From contig FUZR01000002.1 in NCBI GenBank assembly GCA_900167895.1, positions 1 to 64,000 of the forward strand: DNA of 64,000 bases, given 5' to 3'. The stretch comes from Bacteroidales bacterium WCE2004 (GTDB lineage: Bacteria; Bacteroidota; Bacteroidia; Bacteroidales; UBA932). Below, piece after piece: positions 27,548 through 36,434 of the stretch (within the stretch, counting starts at the first letter, position 1; the number at the start of each line of letters is the position of its first letter). Under the pieces are notes generated by a model, which was not told the origin of the DNA, did no database searches, and saw only the letters and a program-made list of their open reading frames with translations. The translations under genes and the position numbers were made by a program.

Positions 27548-28748
27548 TGAAGACGACTTCCTTTACCGTCCCGTCCGGGCTGATGAACTTATAGGCCGAA
27601 TCTTTATCCTGCTTTTTCAGCAGGATATATGTGCAGATGTCCCGGATGGGGATGCCATTGTATTCCAGGATATAATCTCCGGTCCGGACCCCTTTCCGCC
27701 ATGCCTCTTTTCCCTCCCTGACGGTGACTTGCAGCGGATAGGGAGCATCTTCGTCTGCAGAAGGCCGAACGGAGAAACCACGCGTGCTCCGGTTGCCGGC
27801 CTTCAACGTGTCGCCTCCGTCATGCGGAAGGAAATAGAGCCGTTTCCGGTGAGCGTCCAGAATGACAGATGCGTTTTCGAGAATGCCGGAACCGATCAGG
27901 GAACTTCTCGCGGTATTCGCTTCGAGGTCCGTAACCGTAAGCGTCCCGAATCGCAGGGCGGGGAAGTGGAATACAGCCCAGCTGGCCGTTTTGTCTTCCG
28001 TCCCGAACACGCCGACCGCTGATGATGGCACGCCGGGCGTGGAATCGAGGAATTCTTCGATTTTTTCCCGATGCCCCGGACGCTGTAACCATTTGTCCCA
28101 GTATTCTTGGTTGATATCAAACCAGGTTCCCTGCGCACCGGTGTCAAACAGGACATTGAGATTCCCCATGGGAGTCCGGACGGCGATATACGGGCATCCG
28201 TCTCCCCATGTCCGGAATTTGGCGGACGGGAAATGCCTTTCTTCCTTGAAATGATCCTTCCTGTCCGTTATGATGAGCAGACTGTCCTTCGTGTCGATCT
28301 TGAAGGAAATGCCCTTGTCGATGAAATTGCAACTGAACAATCCGTAAAACCGGCCGCAGGCGATTTGCGTCAAAGCGGATTCCCTGCTATCCAGCATGGG
28401 GTAATCATTCATCGTGACATGCCCGATCTGGACAGTCGGGAAACGCAATTCTGCCAGTTCCTGCGTATTCCTATGGCTGTCATAGGCCGCGTGGGTCTCG
28501 GACTGGGCCACGGCTCCTTCTGTCTCCTCTGCTGTCCAGAAGCTCATCTCGGCCCCCGTGTCGAGAATCATCGGCCGGATCCGCCCTCCGATTTCTACCG
28601 GGACGGTGATTAATCCATTGTCGATCGTGATATGCAACGTGTCCGCAAAATCATGCTGCAGGATTGTCTGGCCGGAGCATAAGGATTGGCGGCATCCCGG
28701 GAACAGGGCCAGGGCAATTACGCCAAGCAAGTAAGGAAGGTGTTTCAT
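27540..28748 (-). CDS. Secreted retropepsin-like aspartic protease with PDZ domain
   Basis: The 402-residue predicted lipoprotein or secreted protein (signal peptide with ALFPGC at about residue 19) has two retropepsin-type half-domains. Each carries a DTG motif: LDTGAEMSFW (about residue 62) and FDTGAQGTW (about residue 208). A C-terminal PDZ-like domain follows (GVRTGDYILEYNGIPI). A single chain with two DTG lobes can form a complete active site without dimerising. Substrate unknown; envelope or diet peptides are possible. It is cotranscribed with the small HEAT-like gene. Confidence 0.83.
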   Translation of the reverse strand: MKHLPYLLGVIALALFPGCRQSLCSGQTILQHDFADTLHITIDNGLITVPVEIGGRIRPMILDTGAEMSFWTAEETEGAVAQSETHAAYDSHRNTQELAELRFPTVQIGHVTMNDYPMLDSRESALTQIACGRFYGLFSCNFIDKGISFKIDTKDSLLIITDRKDHFKEERHFPSAKFRTWGDGCPYIAVRTPMGNLNVLFDTGAQGTWFDINQEYWDKWLQRPGHREKIEEFLDSTPGVPSSAVGVFGTEDKTASWAVFHFPALRFGTLTVTDLEANTARSSLIGSGILENASVILDAHRKRLYFLPHDGGDTLKAGNRSTRGFSVRPSADEDAPYPLQVTVREGKEAWRKGVRTGDYILEYNGIPIRDICTYILLKKQDKDSAYKFISPDGTVKEVVFNE

Positions 28749-28846
28749 CTAACTGTATTTCGAAGTTCGAATATACACATTTTCTTTGGCTTAGAATTCC
28801 GAAAGAATTCTTATCTTCGTCCAGACTCTATTTAAACTGAAACGCT

Positions 28847-29047
28847 ATGAGTACGCTTAAAACCCACAAGGGGCTTCTTTATGCCGCATTGGTCATGACG
28901 CTCGTCTTTGGCGTCATCTTGATCGTCCATTATGTGACGAAGAACGCGCTTGATCCCACCGTCGCCTGGACTGGATTTGCCGCGATGGCCCTGGTCTCCA
29001 TCGCGCAGCTCATGATAATCCGCGATAAAAAAGGCACTCGCAAGTAG
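28847..29047 (+). CDS. Small two-helix membrane protein
   Basis: The 66-residue protein has two predicted transmembrane helices (about residues 11-30 and 38-56) and a basic C-terminal tail (RDKKGTRK). The near-consensus promoter box TATCTTCG lies at 28812-28819, giving a short leader. No family is recognised. It lies antisense to the 5'-derived end of a decayed DUF2461 remnant. Confidence 0.6.
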   Translation: MSTLKTHKGLLYAALVMTLVFGVILIVHYVTKNALDPTVAWTGFAAMALVSIAQLMIIRDKKGTRK

Positions 29048-29065
29048 CGAACGCCCGTTTCTTTT

Positions 29066-29203
29066 CGGACCGGTCACGAACTTGCTGTCGGGGATCCACA
29101 GCAGGCAATAGTTCTTCAGCTTGTAGAATTCTGCGCCCGGCCGATCCGGCCCAGCGCGTTCGTCGCCCGCTCCCGCAAAACCGTATTTTTCTTTTTCGCT
29201 CAT
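29066..29203 (-). pseudogene. DUF2461 gene remnant
   Basis: Bases 29066-29142 are about 92% identical (71 of 77) to 30411-30487 inside the intact DUF2461 gene, same strand. The translated stretch EFYKLKNYCLLWIPD and KFVTGP is almost the same. An ORF starting MSEKEKYG (ATG at 29203, overlapping the stop of the metallopeptidase) runs into it and then loses all similarity. It is best read as a partial duplicate that has decayed, with the preceding metallopeptidase gene between the two copies. Confidence 0.75.
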
Positions 29204-30288
29204 TCTTCTACAGCGTACAGGTAGTCCAGCATCTCCTCGGAGAGGACGTATTCATCGCCGCCGCGGGCGTTTTTCCACGCGGCGGCTTTGTTGTACAGTT
29301 CCGCGAAGCAGGCCGGGCGGTCGAAGACCTGGATCAGTTCGCCCTCCAGCCCCGCTTCGCGGATCAGGCGGGTCATGTGGTATCCGGTCGGATGGCCGTT
29401 GAAGAGCAGCAGGTCGTCGACGGGGGCATAGCTGCCTTCGACCGGGTCTGCCCGATAGATGACGAGCAGGGAATCCAGCTTCTGAAGCGTGCGGGAGGCA
29501 TTCTGGTATTCGTCCAGGAAGAGCGCTTCGAATGAAGCGCCTACCCGGGCGTACATCGTCTCCGGGTGGTCGCCTTTGTCGATCAGGTCGGCGCATCCTT
29601 CGTCCTCGAAGCTGTTGAAAATCTTCCAGAACGGATCCGTGAGCCAGTGCGGAACGGCCACTTCCCGGTAATTGTGGAAGAATTCGTGCGCGAGCATCCG
29701 GACGATTTCGTCCTCCGTCATGTCCATCGCCAGGTTCAGGTCCAGCAACACAGAGTGGTCCCGGACGCTGGCGTCGGGAATGGTGCAGATCAGATGCAGG
29801 TCGTTCAGGGGGACCTTCCCGAAAGACACCCGTCGGGGGAGGTGCTCCTTCACGAGGCGATTCGCCCTGTCGAGCAGCGCCGGGAAATCCGTTTCCGTCA
29901 GGAAGCGGACCGCGTCCTCCTGCCTGGCGGCCAGCTCGCAGAAGTTTTTGGACATCAGGGCCTGGTAGTCGTTCGCGTCCGGGGTCAGGCGCAGCAGGCT
30001 GTCCGCCTCGGCGTGCCGGTCCGGCGAGAATGCCACCAGGACGGACTCCTGGATCATGGCACGCAGGGCGCCGCTCCGGTTCGACGCGAGATACTTCGCG
30101 TAGCCGTCTGTTTCAAAAAGCCGCTCCCAAGCATCCTGGTCCATGGTTTTTCCTTCGCGAAGCGAATCGCCGGCAGCGAGGACAGCCCTTGCCGAAGCGG
30201 AAGAATACTTGTCTGCAAACGACAGTTCCTGGCAGGAAATAGTCGACAAAGAAAGGGCGAACGCCGCAATAATGGGGAGAAGTCTCAT
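29200..30288 (-). CDS. HExxH zinc-peptidase-like lipoprotein (DUF5700-like)
   Basis: The 362-residue predicted lipoprotein has a signal peptide ending LSTISC (lipid Cys at about 19). It is mostly helical and carries a zinc-peptidase motif LAHEFFHNY (HEFFH) at about residue 195, with a downstream glutamate cluster (SFEDEGCADLID) that could give the third ligand. It resembles DUF5700 putative zinc proteases. The start at 30288 overlaps the stop of the upstream DUF2461 gene (TAATG), so they are coupled. The target is unknown. Confidence 0.75.
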   Translation of the reverse strand: MRLLPIIAAFALSLSTISCQELSFADKYSSASARAVLAAGDSLREGKTMDQDAWERLFETDGYAKYLASNRSGALRAMIQESVLVAFSPDRHAEADSLLRLTPDANDYQALMSKNFCELAARQEDAVRFLTETDFPALLDRANRLVKEHLPRRVSFGKVPLNDLHLICTIPDASVRDHSVLLDLNLAMDMTEDEIVRMLAHEFFHNYREVAVPHWLTDPFWKIFNSFEDEGCADLIDKGDHPETMYARVGASFEALFLDEYQNASRTLQKLDSLLVIYRADPVEGSYAPVDDLLLFNGHPTGYHMTRLIREAGLEGELIQVFDRPACFAELYNKAAAWKNARGGDEYVLSEEMLDYLYAVEE

Positions 30289-30983
30289 TATTCTGTCAGG
30301 CTGGAGAAGTATTCTTTCTGCTCTTCGCGGGAGAAGGTGATCGCGCGGTTGGTGTAGTCGAGGAAGGGCTTGGCTGTCTTGTAGACGTCTGCGAGGCGTT
30401 CCGCAAGATGCGGACCGGTCACGAACTTGTCGTCCGGGATCCAGAGCAGGCAATAGTTCTTCAGCTTGTAGAATTCCGCGTCCGGCCCGTCGGCGGGGAG
30501 GCCGGCCGGGACGCGCTTGAGTGACTCGGAGGTGTCCAGATACAGCCGCGGGTCGAGTTGGGACAGGATGCGGCGGAAGTCGCCTTTGCCCAGCATGATG
30601 TCTTCGCGGAGAATCTTCAGGACCTGCGGCGGGCAGAAGTAGTTGCCGACGGCGACCATGTGGCCGGCATCCCGGGCGCCGACCTGGAAGTAGTAGCCGT
30701 TGTAGTTGGATTTCTTGCCGCCGGGTGCGACGTAGACGCCCATCTGTGTCTTGTACGGGCGTTTGTCCTTGCTGAAGCGGACGTCGCGGTAGATGCGCCA
30801 GGTGCAGTCCTTCGGCGAGAGCGGGCCGATAGAGTCGTCGAAGGCGCGGATCGCGGAGACGAGCTCGACGGCAAACTGCTCGATCCGGGCCTTGGCGTCC
30901 AGATAGCGCTGCTTGTTGGCCTCGAACCAGATCTTGTCGTTGTGCGCGGAGAGGTCCTGCAGGAAACGGATAACTTCTTTCAT
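30288..30983 (-). CDS. DUF2461 domain protein
   Basis: The 231-residue cytosolic protein matches DUF2461 (TIGR02453) over its whole length: FLQDLSAHNDKIWFEANKQ at the N-terminus, RIYRDVRFSKDKRPYKT, and the C-terminal NYCLLWIPDDKFVTGP. The family is widespread in Bacteroidota and has no established function. It is the first gene of a two-gene unit with a HExxH lipoprotein. TACCTTGG at 31002-31009 (minus strand) is a near-consensus -7 box. A partial decayed copy lies 1.3 kb downstream. Confidence 0.9.
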   Translation of the reverse strand: MKEVIRFLQDLSAHNDKIWFEANKQRYLDAKARIEQFAVELVSAIRAFDDSIGPLSPKDCTWRIYRDVRFSKDKRPYKTQMGVYVAPGGKKSNYNGYYFQVGARDAGHMVAVGNYFCPPQVLKILREDIMLGKGDFRRILSQLDPRLYLDTSESLKRVPAGLPADGPDAEFYKLKNYCLLWIPDDKFVTGPHLAERLADVYKTAKPFLDYTNRAITFSREEQKEYFSSLTE

Positions 30984-31042
30984 CGTTTTCGTTTTATAAG
31001 ACCAAGGTACATCTTTTTTGCGAGAGGGTGGCGGGAAATTCG

Positions 31043-31050
31043 TAGATTTG
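31043..31050 (+). promoter_or_regulatory. -7 box of the HAD gene
   Basis: TAGATTTG is a perfect TAnnTTTG match ending 10 nt before ATG 31061 and 19 nt before the in-frame ATG 31070. Confidence 0.55.
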
Positions 31051-31060
31051 CAGGAAAGAT

Positions 31061-31729
31061 ATGGAAAAGATGTACAAACTGGCGGTGTTCGACATAGACG
31101 GCACGCTGATCGATACGGAACGGACCGGGGTGGAGTCGCTGGTGCAGACCATCCGGGAACTGGTTGGGAAGGAGGTCCCCTATGAGGAGGCCTACAAGGC
31201 CTACGGCATCCCCAGCAGCAAGGTGGGGAGCCTGTACGGCTATGAGGACGGGCAGAAGTTCCTGGAGCGCTGGGAAGAGAATTTCATCAGCCTGTCGCAC
31301 CATATCAAGCCCTTCCCGGGCGTGCTGCCGGCGCTGCGCCGCATCAAGGCAACCGGCATCGCCACGGGCGTGGTGACGTCCCGCAACCGGATGGAGTTCG
31401 ACTACGACGATTATCTGCGCGAGATGGTCCCGTATCTGGACTACCGGGTCTGCAGCGAGGACACCGTCCACCACAAGCCGCACCCGGAGCCGCTGTTGCA
31501 TTGCATCAGGCTGGCTTCCGAGGCGCTTGGAGAGTCGATTCTTCCGGAGGAGGTGATCTATTTCGGCGATACCGCCCACGATGCCGCGTGCGCCCGCGAC
31601 GCCGGCTGCGATTTCGCGCTGGCGGACTGGAAGGGCCGCGGCGCGCGGGACCTCCAGCCCCGCTACGTCTTCGCCGACGCGGCGCAGATGGAGGCGGTCC
31701 TGCGGGACGCTATTGGCGCAAACGGTTAA
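31061..31729 (+). CDS. HAD hydrolase (phosphoglycolate phosphatase-like)
   Basis: The 222-residue cytosolic protein has all HAD motifs: I FDIDGTLIDTE, II VVTSRNR, III HKPHPEP and IV YFGDTAHDAACA, with a helical cap at about residues 16-80. It belongs to the Gph/PGMB-like subgroup; substrate unknown. Translation could start at 31061 or at the ATG at 31070; given the close promoter, the second is possible. Its 3' end overlaps the convergent large secreted protein gene by 20 bp. Confidence 0.9.
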   Translation: MEKMYKLAVFDIDGTLIDTERTGVESLVQTIRELVGKEVPYEEAYKAYGIPSSKVGSLYGYEDGQKFLERWEENFISLSHHIKPFPGVLPALRRIKATGIATGVVTSRNRMEFDYDDYLREMVPYLDYRVCSEDTVHHKPHPEPLLHCIRLASEALGESILPEEVIYFGDTAHDAACARDAGCDFALADWKGRGARDLQPRYVFADAAQMEAVLRDAIGANG

Positions 31730-33287
31730 GGATATGCTCTCGGGTCAATTCGGCGCTCTTAACGCCATACCAGATATCGGCACGGTCTTCCCAGCCAAGA
31801 TAAATGGCCCTGCGCTTCATTTCCTGGACGAATCCGTCGTCGAAGACGGCAAAGAGCGCTTCGTTCTGCGGCTCGTCGTCCAGCGGATGTAAAAACAGAT
31901 AGCCGTCAAAATTGTCTTCATAGGAACCGGTGTCTGCAAGATATTTGTGCTCGTAGCTCGCGTCAAATGGCTCTTTCCCGAAAGGGGAGTCCCGCAGGAC
32001 GAACCCGACAGGCCGGTTCCCGTTGCGGGCAAAAGCGTCATCAAATACGCCTCCTCTCAATGGAGACCTGTGCCGGCCTCCATTATCCCCGGAAATGATA
32101 TGCTGGATCACCGTAAATACGGCATCGTCACTCAGCCTTTGTTTCAATTGCGCTCCTGCGACCGGACCGGCTTCCCGATCCAGGGAGATCAAACGGTCAT
32201 TATTGTAGGCATGGGTCAATCCTACCTCAAACAGACAACTCCTGGTGTCAGCTCCGCTCTTTATGTAGCGCTCGATGACATCCGCCATGTGGGTGTTGCG
32301 CGGTTCCTCCTGTGCCTGGGCGGCCAGCCACGCGTCAGCGTCGGGGATCTTCGAGAACGGAAGCTGGAAATCTGCGAGCCTGATTGAAATGCGCTTCTCG
32401 GCCGGGAGCGTCCGGTTGATGTGCCAGACGTCACAGATGAAATCGAATTCGCCCTTGTCGTACCAGCCGTTGATCTGCTCGTCCCGGAAGATGTCCAGGA
32501 CCAGCTCAGGCCGCAGCTCGCTGCTGGCCAGGAACTCGTCCATTTCGGCCTGATGCCACGAAGGCAGTTCGAGGAAAACGGTCCCGCAGACGTCCGGGAA
32601 AGACGCATCGGCCACGAGGCGTCTCAGCATGTCCCAGCTCACTTTGCGCCGGTGAAGCTCTCCGTTGATGACCAGCTTGTGCGTCTTGAACTGGTTGAGA
32701 AGGAACTGTTCGGGCGAATCGGTCTGCTGCTTCAGGAAGTCGGCGAAAGGCTTCGTGTCGGAGGGGACGGCGGCTATGGCCTCGATCCGGTCGAGGTCCC
32801 TGTATCGCTCAGGCAGATACAGCGTCAGCAGACTGTCGACTTCGCTCTCGGCGAAGGCCATTCCCTGGCCGCCGTTCACCCACTTGCCTTTTTCTATCCA
32901 GGTGTAGGTGAAGAGATACCAGTCCATTGCGTTTTTCGTGACGACGGCAGCCACAGAGTCCCGGTAGGTAACCTGCTTCAGGATCCGTTCCTCAAGCAGC
33001 TGATTCTTGTAATTTGAACTGACCGGCTTGTCCTCGGCATTCGGGTCCAGCTGGAATTTGATCGTGGAGATCGAAGCGATCAGGCCGTTCTTGCCTTCGG
33101 CCTGGGCATTTTGGAAGGTAAGGAAGAGATCCAGGGCGGAGGACTGGTCCGGTGCCGTCCAATGGAACTCGGAGACTGTCTTGTCGATCTGCGTTTCGGA
33201 GAAACCTGCCGGCCACTCTTGGGAATAAGACAACTGGGCAATGAGGACGGACACGGCCGACAAGGCAAGACCTAAGGAATTTTTCAT
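31710..33287 (-). CDS. Large secreted protein of unknown function, possibly Tiki/EreA-like fold
   Basis: The 525-residue protein has a signal peptide (cut near LSYSQ at about 22). A 180-residue N-terminal domain is unrecognised. The second half has KLVINGELHRRK followed by TVFLELPSWHQAEMDEF and later EVGLTHAYNN, a spacing of Gly-Glu-x-His, Glu and His that recalls erythromycin-esterase/ChaN/Tiki-type metal-dependent hydrolases. This is a weak, pattern-level resemblance only. The near-consensus box TATATTCG is at 33327-33334 (minus). No operon partner. Confidence 0.6.
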   Translation of the reverse strand: MKNSLGLALSAVSVLIAQLSYSQEWPAGFSETQIDKTVSEFHWTAPDQSSALDLFLTFQNAQAEGKNGLIASISTIKFQLDPNAEDKPVSSNYKNQLLEERILKQVTYRDSVAAVVTKNAMDWYLFTYTWIEKGKWVNGGQGMAFAESEVDSLLTLYLPERYRDLDRIEAIAAVPSDTKPFADFLKQQTDSPEQFLLNQFKTHKLVINGELHRRKVSWDMLRRLVADASFPDVCGTVFLELPSWHQAEMDEFLASSELRPELVLDIFRDEQINGWYDKGEFDFICDVWHINRTLPAEKRISIRLADFQLPFSKIPDADAWLAAQAQEEPRNTHMADVIERYIKSGADTRSCLFEVGLTHAYNNDRLISLDREAGPVAGAQLKQRLSDDAVFTVIQHIISGDNGGRHRSPLRGGVFDDAFARNGNRPVGFVLRDSPFGKEPFDASYEHKYLADTGSYEDNFDGYLFLHPLDDEPQNEALFAVFDDGFVQEMKRRAIYLGWEDRADIWYGVKSAELTREHILNRLRQ

Positions 33288-33346
33288 AAATCTGAGTAAG
33301 CTTTAGCCAAAGGCTGATTCGGAGAACGAATATACGGTTTTTTTGC

Positions 33347-33354
33347 TATCTTTG
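33347..33354 (+). promoter_or_regulatory. -7 box of the DUF4890 gene
   Basis: TATCTTTG is a perfect TAnnTTTG match 31 nt before the ATG. Confidence 0.65.
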
Positions 33355-33385
33355 CTTCTGGAGCGTTACAATTTCTGATTGTACG

Positions 33386-33955
33386 ATGAAGAGAATTCTT
33401 CTTTTGGCAGTTGCCGGCCTGCTGGCCGGTGCTGCGAGCCTGTCGGCTCAAGCCCCCCAGGCCCCCGAAGGGGCCGGAAAACTCCCCGAAATGCCGAAGA
33501 TCCTCAATCCGGAGGAGAAGACGGCTGACATGGCCGAGAAGTATGGCCTCACCGAAGAGCAGCAGGCCGCCGTACTCGAACTCAACAGGCAGTTCGACGG
33601 CAAGCTGGAATTCCGTCCGGAACCGATGGGCGAGCAGAAGGACTTCCGCAGCATGACGGAAGCCGAGCGCCAGGAGTTCTTCGGCAAGATGCAGGACATG
33701 ATGGCGGACATGCAGGAGCGCATGCAGCAGATGCAGAAAGCGCAGAAGGAGTATGACAAGGCCATCAAGGCGATCCTGACCAAGGACCAGTTCAAGGCCT
33801 ATCGCAAGGACCAGCGCAAGCGCGAGCAGGAACTGCAGCGCATGCAGCAGAACGCCATGGGTGGCGCCCCGATGGGCGGCGGCTTCCCGGGAGGCGGATT
33901 CCCCGGTGGTCCTGGCGGTGGTTTCCCCGGTGGCGGTTTCCCTGGCGGGTTCTGA
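33386..33955 (+). CDS. DUF4890-type periplasmic protein with Gly-rich tail
   Basis: The 189-residue protein has a signal peptide (cut after LSAQA at about 23). The middle is helical and rich in Met, Gln, Glu and Lys (about residues 55-160), as in Bacteroidota DUF4890 and Spy/CpxP-like proteins. The last 35 residues are Gly/Phe/Pro repeats of the type GGGFPGG. It is probably an envelope stress or metal/chaperone-type protein, by analogy only. It is monocistronic, with its own promoter and terminator. Confidence 0.8.
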   Translation: MKRILLLAVAGLLAGAASLSAQAPQAPEGAGKLPEMPKILNPEEKTADMAEKYGLTEEQQAAVLELNRQFDGKLEFRPEPMGEQKDFRSMTEAERQEFFGKMQDMMADMQERMQQMQKAQKEYDKAIKAILTKDQFKAYRKDQRKREQELQRMQQNAMGGAPMGGGFPGGGFPGGPGGGFPGGGFPGGF

Positions 33956-33977
33956 TCCCGGACAGCCTGAATCTGAT

Positions 33978-34013
33978 GAGACGGCGTGCAGCGATGCGCG
34001 CCGTCTCTTTTTT
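33978..34013 (+). terminator. Terminator after the DUF4890 gene
   Basis: A 9-bp perfect stem GAGACGGCG / CGCCGTCTC (33978-33986 and 33999-34007) is followed by a T run. Confidence 0.87.
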
Positions 34014-34127
34014 CCAAATAGTCAAAGATTTTTACCCAAAAACCCCAAGATTATGGGGTGTTTTTGAGCGGAATCCTGCCTATCATTGCAAAACGGCAAA
34101 TGATGTACAATCGTAAATCACTCGAAT

Positions 34128-35423
34128 ATGAAAAAGATCCTATTACTGATGACCATGATCGCGCTCGCCAGCGCGCCGGTCTCCGCGCAGAATCTCCTCG
34201 AAAGACTGGCCAACCGCGCCAAGAATGCCGCTGAGCAAAATATCGGCAACAAAGTCGAACAGGGGGTCAACGACATCCTGGACGGCAAGGTCGGCAAAGG
34301 GAAGAACAAGGACAAAGACAAGGGAAAGGACAAGGACAAGAAAAACGCGGCCGATACCGCTGCGACCGCCCCCGGCGCCCAGGCCCAGAACGTGAAGAGC
34401 GATTTCGTGCGGGGAAGCGTGATCCTCTTCGAGGATGACTTCGCGGGCGAGCAGGTGGGTGAATTCCCGTCCAAGTGGGACATCGAAAGCGAAGGCTCCG
34501 CCGAGACGGCCATCATCAACGGTAAGAAGTATATGAACTTCACGGAAGGAAGCAACACCCTGCAGCCGCTGATGACGGATATGAAGTCGTATCTGCCCGA
34601 CGTGTTCACGCTCGAATGGGACATGTATTGCCAGTTCGACCCGGAGAACAACGGTCTGGGCCAGCACGAACTCCAGATGATGTTCTTTGACGCATCCAAT
34701 GCGCGGGTCGGCACGGTGAGGTTCTCGTTCCGCGATGGCGGCGACGCCTTCGGTTACGTGGAGTGCGACAAGCCGGGCGGCGCCGGATCCGTGGACGTCA
34801 GCTATGGCTGGGACTCCATCCAAGATATCATCAAGGACAGGGCCTGGAACCATTTCGCGATCTCGTTCAACAAGCGCGCGTTCAAGTATTACATCAATGG
34901 CGTCCGCATCGTAAACTTCCCGAACGTGGCCGCCCCGTGCCGCTTCGTGATCGGTGACGTCGGCGACTACGCCTACCGTGGAGTTGCCACTGTCGTGCTC
35001 GCGGCGGGTGCCGTCGACCTGTATGAGCGTAAGACCACCGACCTGTCCGAAGCTGCGGCGGCCGTCGAGAAGGCCATCGCCGAGACCGGAAAGTTCGTGA
35101 CGAACAACATCCTCTTCGAGACCGGCAAGGCCACGCTCAAGCCCGAATCGATGGAGGAGATCCAGCGGGTTGCCGAATATATGAAGGCGAACCCGACCGC
35201 CCGTTTCGAGGTCCAGGGCCACACCGACAGCCAGGGCTCCGACAAGATCAACGACCCGCTCAGCCAGCAGCGCGCCGAGGCCGTGGTCAAGGCGCTCGAA
35301 GAGCAGGGCGTGGATCCGTTCAACCTGCGTCCCGTGGGCAAGGGCAGCCATGAGCCGGTCGCCGACAACGGCACGGAAGAAGGCCGCGCCCAGAACCGCC
35401 GCGTCGAATTCATCAAGAGATAA
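34128..35423 (+). CDS. OmpA-family outer-membrane protein with LamG-like domain
   Basis: The 431-residue exported protein has a signal peptide (SAPVSAQ at about 22) and a Lys/Asp-rich linker (about 55-80). A jelly-roll, LamG/DUF1080-like region follows (about 95-300, e.g. IIDKAWNHFAI-type strand and FKYYINGVRIVNF). The C-terminal OmpA peptidoglycan-binding domain (about 315-431) contains ILFETGKATLKPES, VQGHTDSQGSDKIND, LSQQRAEAVVKAL and NRRVEF. It anchors the envelope to peptidoglycan and may bind glycan through the jelly roll. The next gene follows after 3 bp, so they are cotranscribed. Confidence 0.88.
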   Translation: MKKILLLMTMIALASAPVSAQNLLERLANRAKNAAEQNIGNKVEQGVNDILDGKVGKGKNKDKDKGKDKDKKNAADTAATAPGAQAQNVKSDFVRGSVILFEDDFAGEQVGEFPSKWDIESEGSAETAIINGKKYMNFTEGSNTLQPLMTDMKSYLPDVFTLEWDMYCQFDPENNGLGQHELQMMFFDASNARVGTVRFSFRDGGDAFGYVECDKPGGAGSVDVSYGWDSIQDIIKDRAWNHFAISFNKRAFKYYINGVRIVNFPNVAAPCRFVIGDVGDYAYRGVATVVLAAGAVDLYERKTTDLSEAAAAVEKAIAETGKFVTNNILFETGKATLKPESMEEIQRVAEYMKANPTARFEVQGHTDSQGSDKINDPLSQQRAEAVVKALEEQGVDPFNLRPVGKGSHEPVADNGTEEGRAQNRRVEFIKR

Positions 35424-35426
35424 CCT

Positions 35427-36434
35427 ATGAGAAAGATTCTCTTTTCTCTGCTGCTTGCCGTGCTCGGCGCCTTCGCGGCGTCGGGCGCGGGCGAGCGTGA
35501 CGTGACCCTCGCCGAGGGGCAGACGCTCCGCTTCTTTCCCGCCCGCGCGCTGATGACGGGCGCCGTCCTGGAGACGGGTGCCGACTGCGTCGAACTGCAG
35601 CGGGTCGGCTCGCTGGTCATCCTGCGCGGCGTGAAGGCCGGCGAGGCCACCGCCCGCATCTCCCTGCGCGGCGGCGGATCGCTGCCGATGCGCATCCACG
35701 TGCTTCAGAACAGCTTCTCTTCCCATAAGCCCGCCGCGGCGGACAAGCCGAAATGGGGCGGTCCCTACGCGCTGCGCATCCCGGAAGACCATTTCCGCAT
35801 CGTCTATTATGATTTCTCGTCCGGCAAGGCCGACATGCTGCGCTATGTCGCCCGGATCGGGCACGAGGTCTACGCGTCCTGTTTCAGCGTCGACGAAGAG
35901 GAAGGCACGCCGCTCGACGTCTCCGAACTCTACGACTACGACAAGCAGTTCGGCTACTCCGGCGGCCTGGACGGCGAGAACAATTATCGCTTCTATTATG
36001 CCGACGGTTCCCCGGTCGCGCCGGAGAACGAGGACGACGCCCGCGACTGGTTCGATGAGTTCGCACCCGACCCGGCCTCGACCACGATGCACGGCTACTG
36101 CATGCCCCTGCTGGACTTCGGCTGGGTCTATCAGGGGAATGACGACGCATTCGAGCGGGGAATCGTCCTGCAGCGGATGACCCAGCTGGGCCGGCCGCAG
36201 TCCTTCCTGGAGCGTTTCTATCAGGGAGAAGAGAGACTCTGCGGCATCGACTGCTGGGTCTTCGACTTCCGCGGACAGGGTGTGTACGGACTTGGGGATT
36301 CGTGCTGGTGGATCGATCCGGCGACGGGGCTCGCGCTCCAGCGCATCGACGCCGACGGATCAGGCTTCTCGGTGATCGATATGGACCTTGACTACTACGT
36401 CTGGGACGCGGAGACGCGCCCGGAACAATTCTAG
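35427..36434 (+). CDS. Secreted protein of unknown function
   Basis: The 335-residue protein has a signal peptide (cut near AASGAG at about 20). An N-terminal beta domain (about 25-90; LAEGQTLRFFPARAL, LVILRGVKAGEATARISL) resembles a Big/pilus-formation N-terminal type module. The C-terminal two-thirds, rich in Tyr, Asp and Trp, contain LERFYQGEERLCGIDCWVFD and SCWWIDPATGLAL and are not recognised. It is cotranscribed with the OmpA-like gene upstream and overlaps the convergent LuxR-type gene by 4 bp. Surface or periplasmic location inferred. Confidence 0.65.
   Translation: MRKILFSLLLAVLGAFAASGAGERDVTLAEGQTLRFFPARALMTGAVLETGADCVELQRVGSLVILRGVKAGEATARISLRGGGSLPMRIHVLQNSFSSHKPAAADKPKWGGPYALRIPEDHFRIVYYDFSSGKADMLRYVARIGHEVYASCFSVDEEEGTPLDVSELYDYDKQFGYSGGLDGENNYRFYYADGSPVAPENEDDARDWFDEFAPDPASTTMHGYCMPLLDFGWVYQGNDDAFERGIVLQRMTQLGRPQSFLERFYQGEERLCGIDCWVFDFRGQGVYGLGDSCWWIDPATGLALQRIDADGSGFSVIDMDLDYYVWDAETRPEQF

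Noticed and set aside
33860..33955. Tandem DNA repeat in the DUF4890 gene tail
   Set aside because: The GGGFPGG periodicity is a protein-level low-complexity tail common in such proteins; the DNA repeat is imperfect and unremarkable.
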